This document shows, piece by piece, positions 4,424 to 5,947 of a DNA stretch of 5,947 bases. The DNA comes from Helicobacteraceae bacterium (lineage in GTDB: Bacteria > Campylobacterota > Campylobacteria > Campylobacterales > Sulfurimonadaceae), in the NCBI GenBank assembly GCA_030642185.1, contig DAOWOG010000092.1, positions 1 to 5,947 on the forward strand, written 5' to 3'. Numbering within the stretch: the stretch's first letter is position 1; each line of letters begins with the position of its first letter. The position numbers and the translations under genes were made by a program. The notes beneath the pieces were generated by a model. That model worked only from the letters and a program-made list of their open reading frames with translations, was not told the origin of the DNA and did no database searches.

Positions 4424-5947
4424 CTAAAAATTCCTTAGATCTTGAGGAGGTGAATTTAATATTTCAGCAAGGGCAAAACTGCTGTGTTCGTTCGTAGGTC
4501 CTTTATGCTGCTTCTTCATTTTTCTGAGCATTCGTCGGCTGGTTGTTGAATCAAGAAATTCAGTGGCAAGTTCTGCCGATAATGGTCTGCTGATCAGGTA
4601 CCCCTGAATCTCGTCACACCCTAAATCGTGCAACGATAATAGCTGAGACTCCTTCTCCACTCCTTCAGCGATTATATGCATTCCCAGGTTATGTGCGAGA
4701 CTGATAAGCCCGCTGACAATCGAAACATCATTAATATCATCCGGAAAGTTCTTAATCACAGAAGAATCAATTTTCACCAGGCTGATCGGAAGCTTTCGCA
4801 GATAGTCTATGGATGAGTAACCCGTACCAAAATCATCCAAAGCAATTTGAAATCCTGCAGAATGTAATTTGAAAATGATATCAATAACATAATCAAGCCG
4901 CTTGATCAAAGCAGTTTCAGTCAACTCAAAAACGATTGATTTTGGTGCTAGACCCTCTTTTTCGACAAAGTCGATAAGGTCATCTACAAAATTCGGCTGA
5001 TCTAGCTGTACTGGCGATAGATTGATCGACATCGTTAAGTGAGGATGGCCATTTGTCTGCCAGGTTTTTAATTGACGACAAGCTGTTTGCAGAATCCATG
5101 TACCGATGCTTTTGATGAGACCAACATGTTCAGCAATTTCTATAAAGTCTCCGGGAGAAACCATGCCAAGTTCCAAATGGTTCCAACGGACAAGTGCCTC
5201 CAGTTTGTTAACTTGACCTGTTTTTACATTCACAATAGGCTGAAAGTCAAGATGAAATTCTTCCCGTTCAAGTGCCAGGTGCAGCTGACTTTCCATATAT
5301 AATTGCTGTTTGCAGAGAATATCCATCTCAGAATCGTAGAAAAGCATTGTTCTCCGGCCTTCATCAGCCACTCGTTGAAGCGCAATGTTGGTGTTCGTCA
5401 GCAACTCCTCCGGATTTTTCCCATTAGCCGGATAGATACTGCCCCCTGCATTGGCGGTCATTACTATCTCATTGCCATCAATCTCAACTGGTTTAGACAG
5501 TTCTTTAAACATACGTTGAACGACCCAGGTAGTGACTGCGGCCTGTTCGATATCTGTAAGGATAGCAATAAACTTACTATCATCCAGACGGGACAGACTT
5601 GTACCCTTGCTAAACACTGCCGGCAGCACAGAGTCTGTTGAACGAAAGATCTCTTTTAAACGTCCGAAAGCGATTTTTTTCAATTTTTCTGCCGGAGAAT
5701 AGCCAAGAGTATTATTAATAGTTTGAATGGTATCAACATATATTACCAAAACTGCAAAATTGGTCCGGTTGCGATCAGCATGTTTCATAGCCTGGCTCAA
5801 TCGGTCAAATAAAACAGCGCGCGATATTTCTAGCGTCATATCAAGATCATCTTTGGGAGTTTCGCTTGATTTTACTATCTGTTCTGTTTTAACCGGTTGC
5901 TTCTGTGGCGTTGACGCCTGCTCTGCAATGTCGCCTTCGTTTAATGC
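4424..5947 (-). CDS. GGDEF-EAL protein: degenerate GGDEF, intact EAL c-di-GMP phosphodiesterase, 5'-truncated
   Basis: The predicted role is hydrolysis of cyclic di-GMP to pGpG. The frame is open to the right edge. ATG 5837-5839 is not the start: the upstream codons end DDLDM and continue the usual HDxLTxLxNRxxF opening of a GGDEF domain. Before that lies a polar linker rich in Lys, Gln, Glu and Thr, so an N-terminal sensor probably lies outside the window. Counted from that Met, the GGDEF domain spans about 1-170 with DDSKF (86-90) in place of GGDEF, so cyclase activity is not expected. The EAL domain spans about 185-430 with LEALVRW (213-219), SINLS (271-275), ELTE (305-308), DDFGTGYSS (335-343), KID (356-358), AEGVE (391-395) and QGYLISRP (412-419), all metal- and substrate-site motifs intact. 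A basic tail of about 40 residues follows (431-471). It shares strand with the regulator gene 105 bases downstream. Confidence 0.92.
   Translation of the reverse strand, partial: ALNEGDIAEQASTPQKQPVKTEQIVKSSETPKDDLDMTLEISRAVLFDRLSQAMKHADRNRTNFAVLVIYVDTIQTINNTLGYSPAEKLKKIAFGRLKEIFRSTDSVLPAVFSKGTSLSRLDDSKFIAILTDIEQAAVTTWVVQRMFKELSKPVEIDGNEIVMTANAGGSIYPANGKNPEELLTNTNIALQRVADEGRRTMLFYDSEMDILCKQQLYMESQLHLALEREEFHLDFQPIVNVKTGQVNKLEALVRWNHLELGMVSPGDFIEIAEHVGLIKSIGTWILQTACRQLKTWQTNGHPHLTMSINLSPVQLDQPNFVDDLIDFVEKEGLAPKSIVFELTETALIKRLDYVIDIIFKLHSAGFQIALDDFGTGYSSIDYLRKLPISLVKIDSSVIKNFPDDINDVSIVSGLISLAHNLGMHIIAEGVEKESQLLSLHDLGCDEIQGYLISRPLSAELATEFLDSTTSRRMLRKMKKQHKGPTNEHSSFALAEILNSPPQDLRNF

Noticed and set aside
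5072..5641. Two adjacent + strand open frames opposite the GGDEF-EAL gene
   Set aside because: The minus strand here encodes intact EAL and GGDEF-domain motifs without interruption; the + frames carry no recognisable domain.

Overview
The window reads as ordinary chromosomal DNA of a Gram-negative, probably respiratory bacterium. Short AT-rich intergenic gaps, AGGA/AAGG ribosome binding sites, TATAAT-like -10 boxes without clear -35 boxes and an exported multihaem cytochrome fit Campylobacterota of the Sulfurimonas/Sulfurovum/Sulfuricurvum kind. That placement is inference from style and gene content. I see no RNA gene, insertion sequence, CRISPR array or phage gene, and no stretch over 300 bases lacks a gene.

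Layout. Bases 1-376 (+) hold the C-terminal part of a PAQR/haemolysin III-type membrane protein, convergent with a stand-alone RluA-type pseudouridine synthase (389-1066, -). A divergent AT-rich promoter region (1067-1166) separates that from an unrecognised small exported protein (1167-1613, +). A 94-base gap with a TATAAT box inside a perfect 8-bp dyad then leads to a periplasmic five-haem cytochrome c (1708-2826, +). Facing it, with the 3' ends overlapping by 14 bp, is a two-gene minus-strand unit: a Crp/Fnr-family regulator (3713-4318) followed after 9 bases by an unrecognised multi-pass membrane protein with a coiled-coil loop (2813-3703). Upstream on the same strand is a GGDEF-EAL protein (4424-5947) whose reading frame runs off the right edge.

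How they may fit together. The regulator and membrane protein are almost certainly co-transcribed. The regulator has an FNR-like recognition helix but neither the FNR iron-sulphur cysteines nor the cAMP-binding arginine of CRP, so its signal is unknown. The EAL protein should degrade cyclic di-GMP, because its EAL motifs are intact while its GGDEF motif is DDSKF. The cytochrome has no recognisable enzyme partner in view. The points most worth a second look are the regulator/membrane-protein pair, the orphan cytochrome with its haem-free C-terminal domain, and the dyad over its promoter. I do not see convincing evidence of a wholly new defence or mobile system here.
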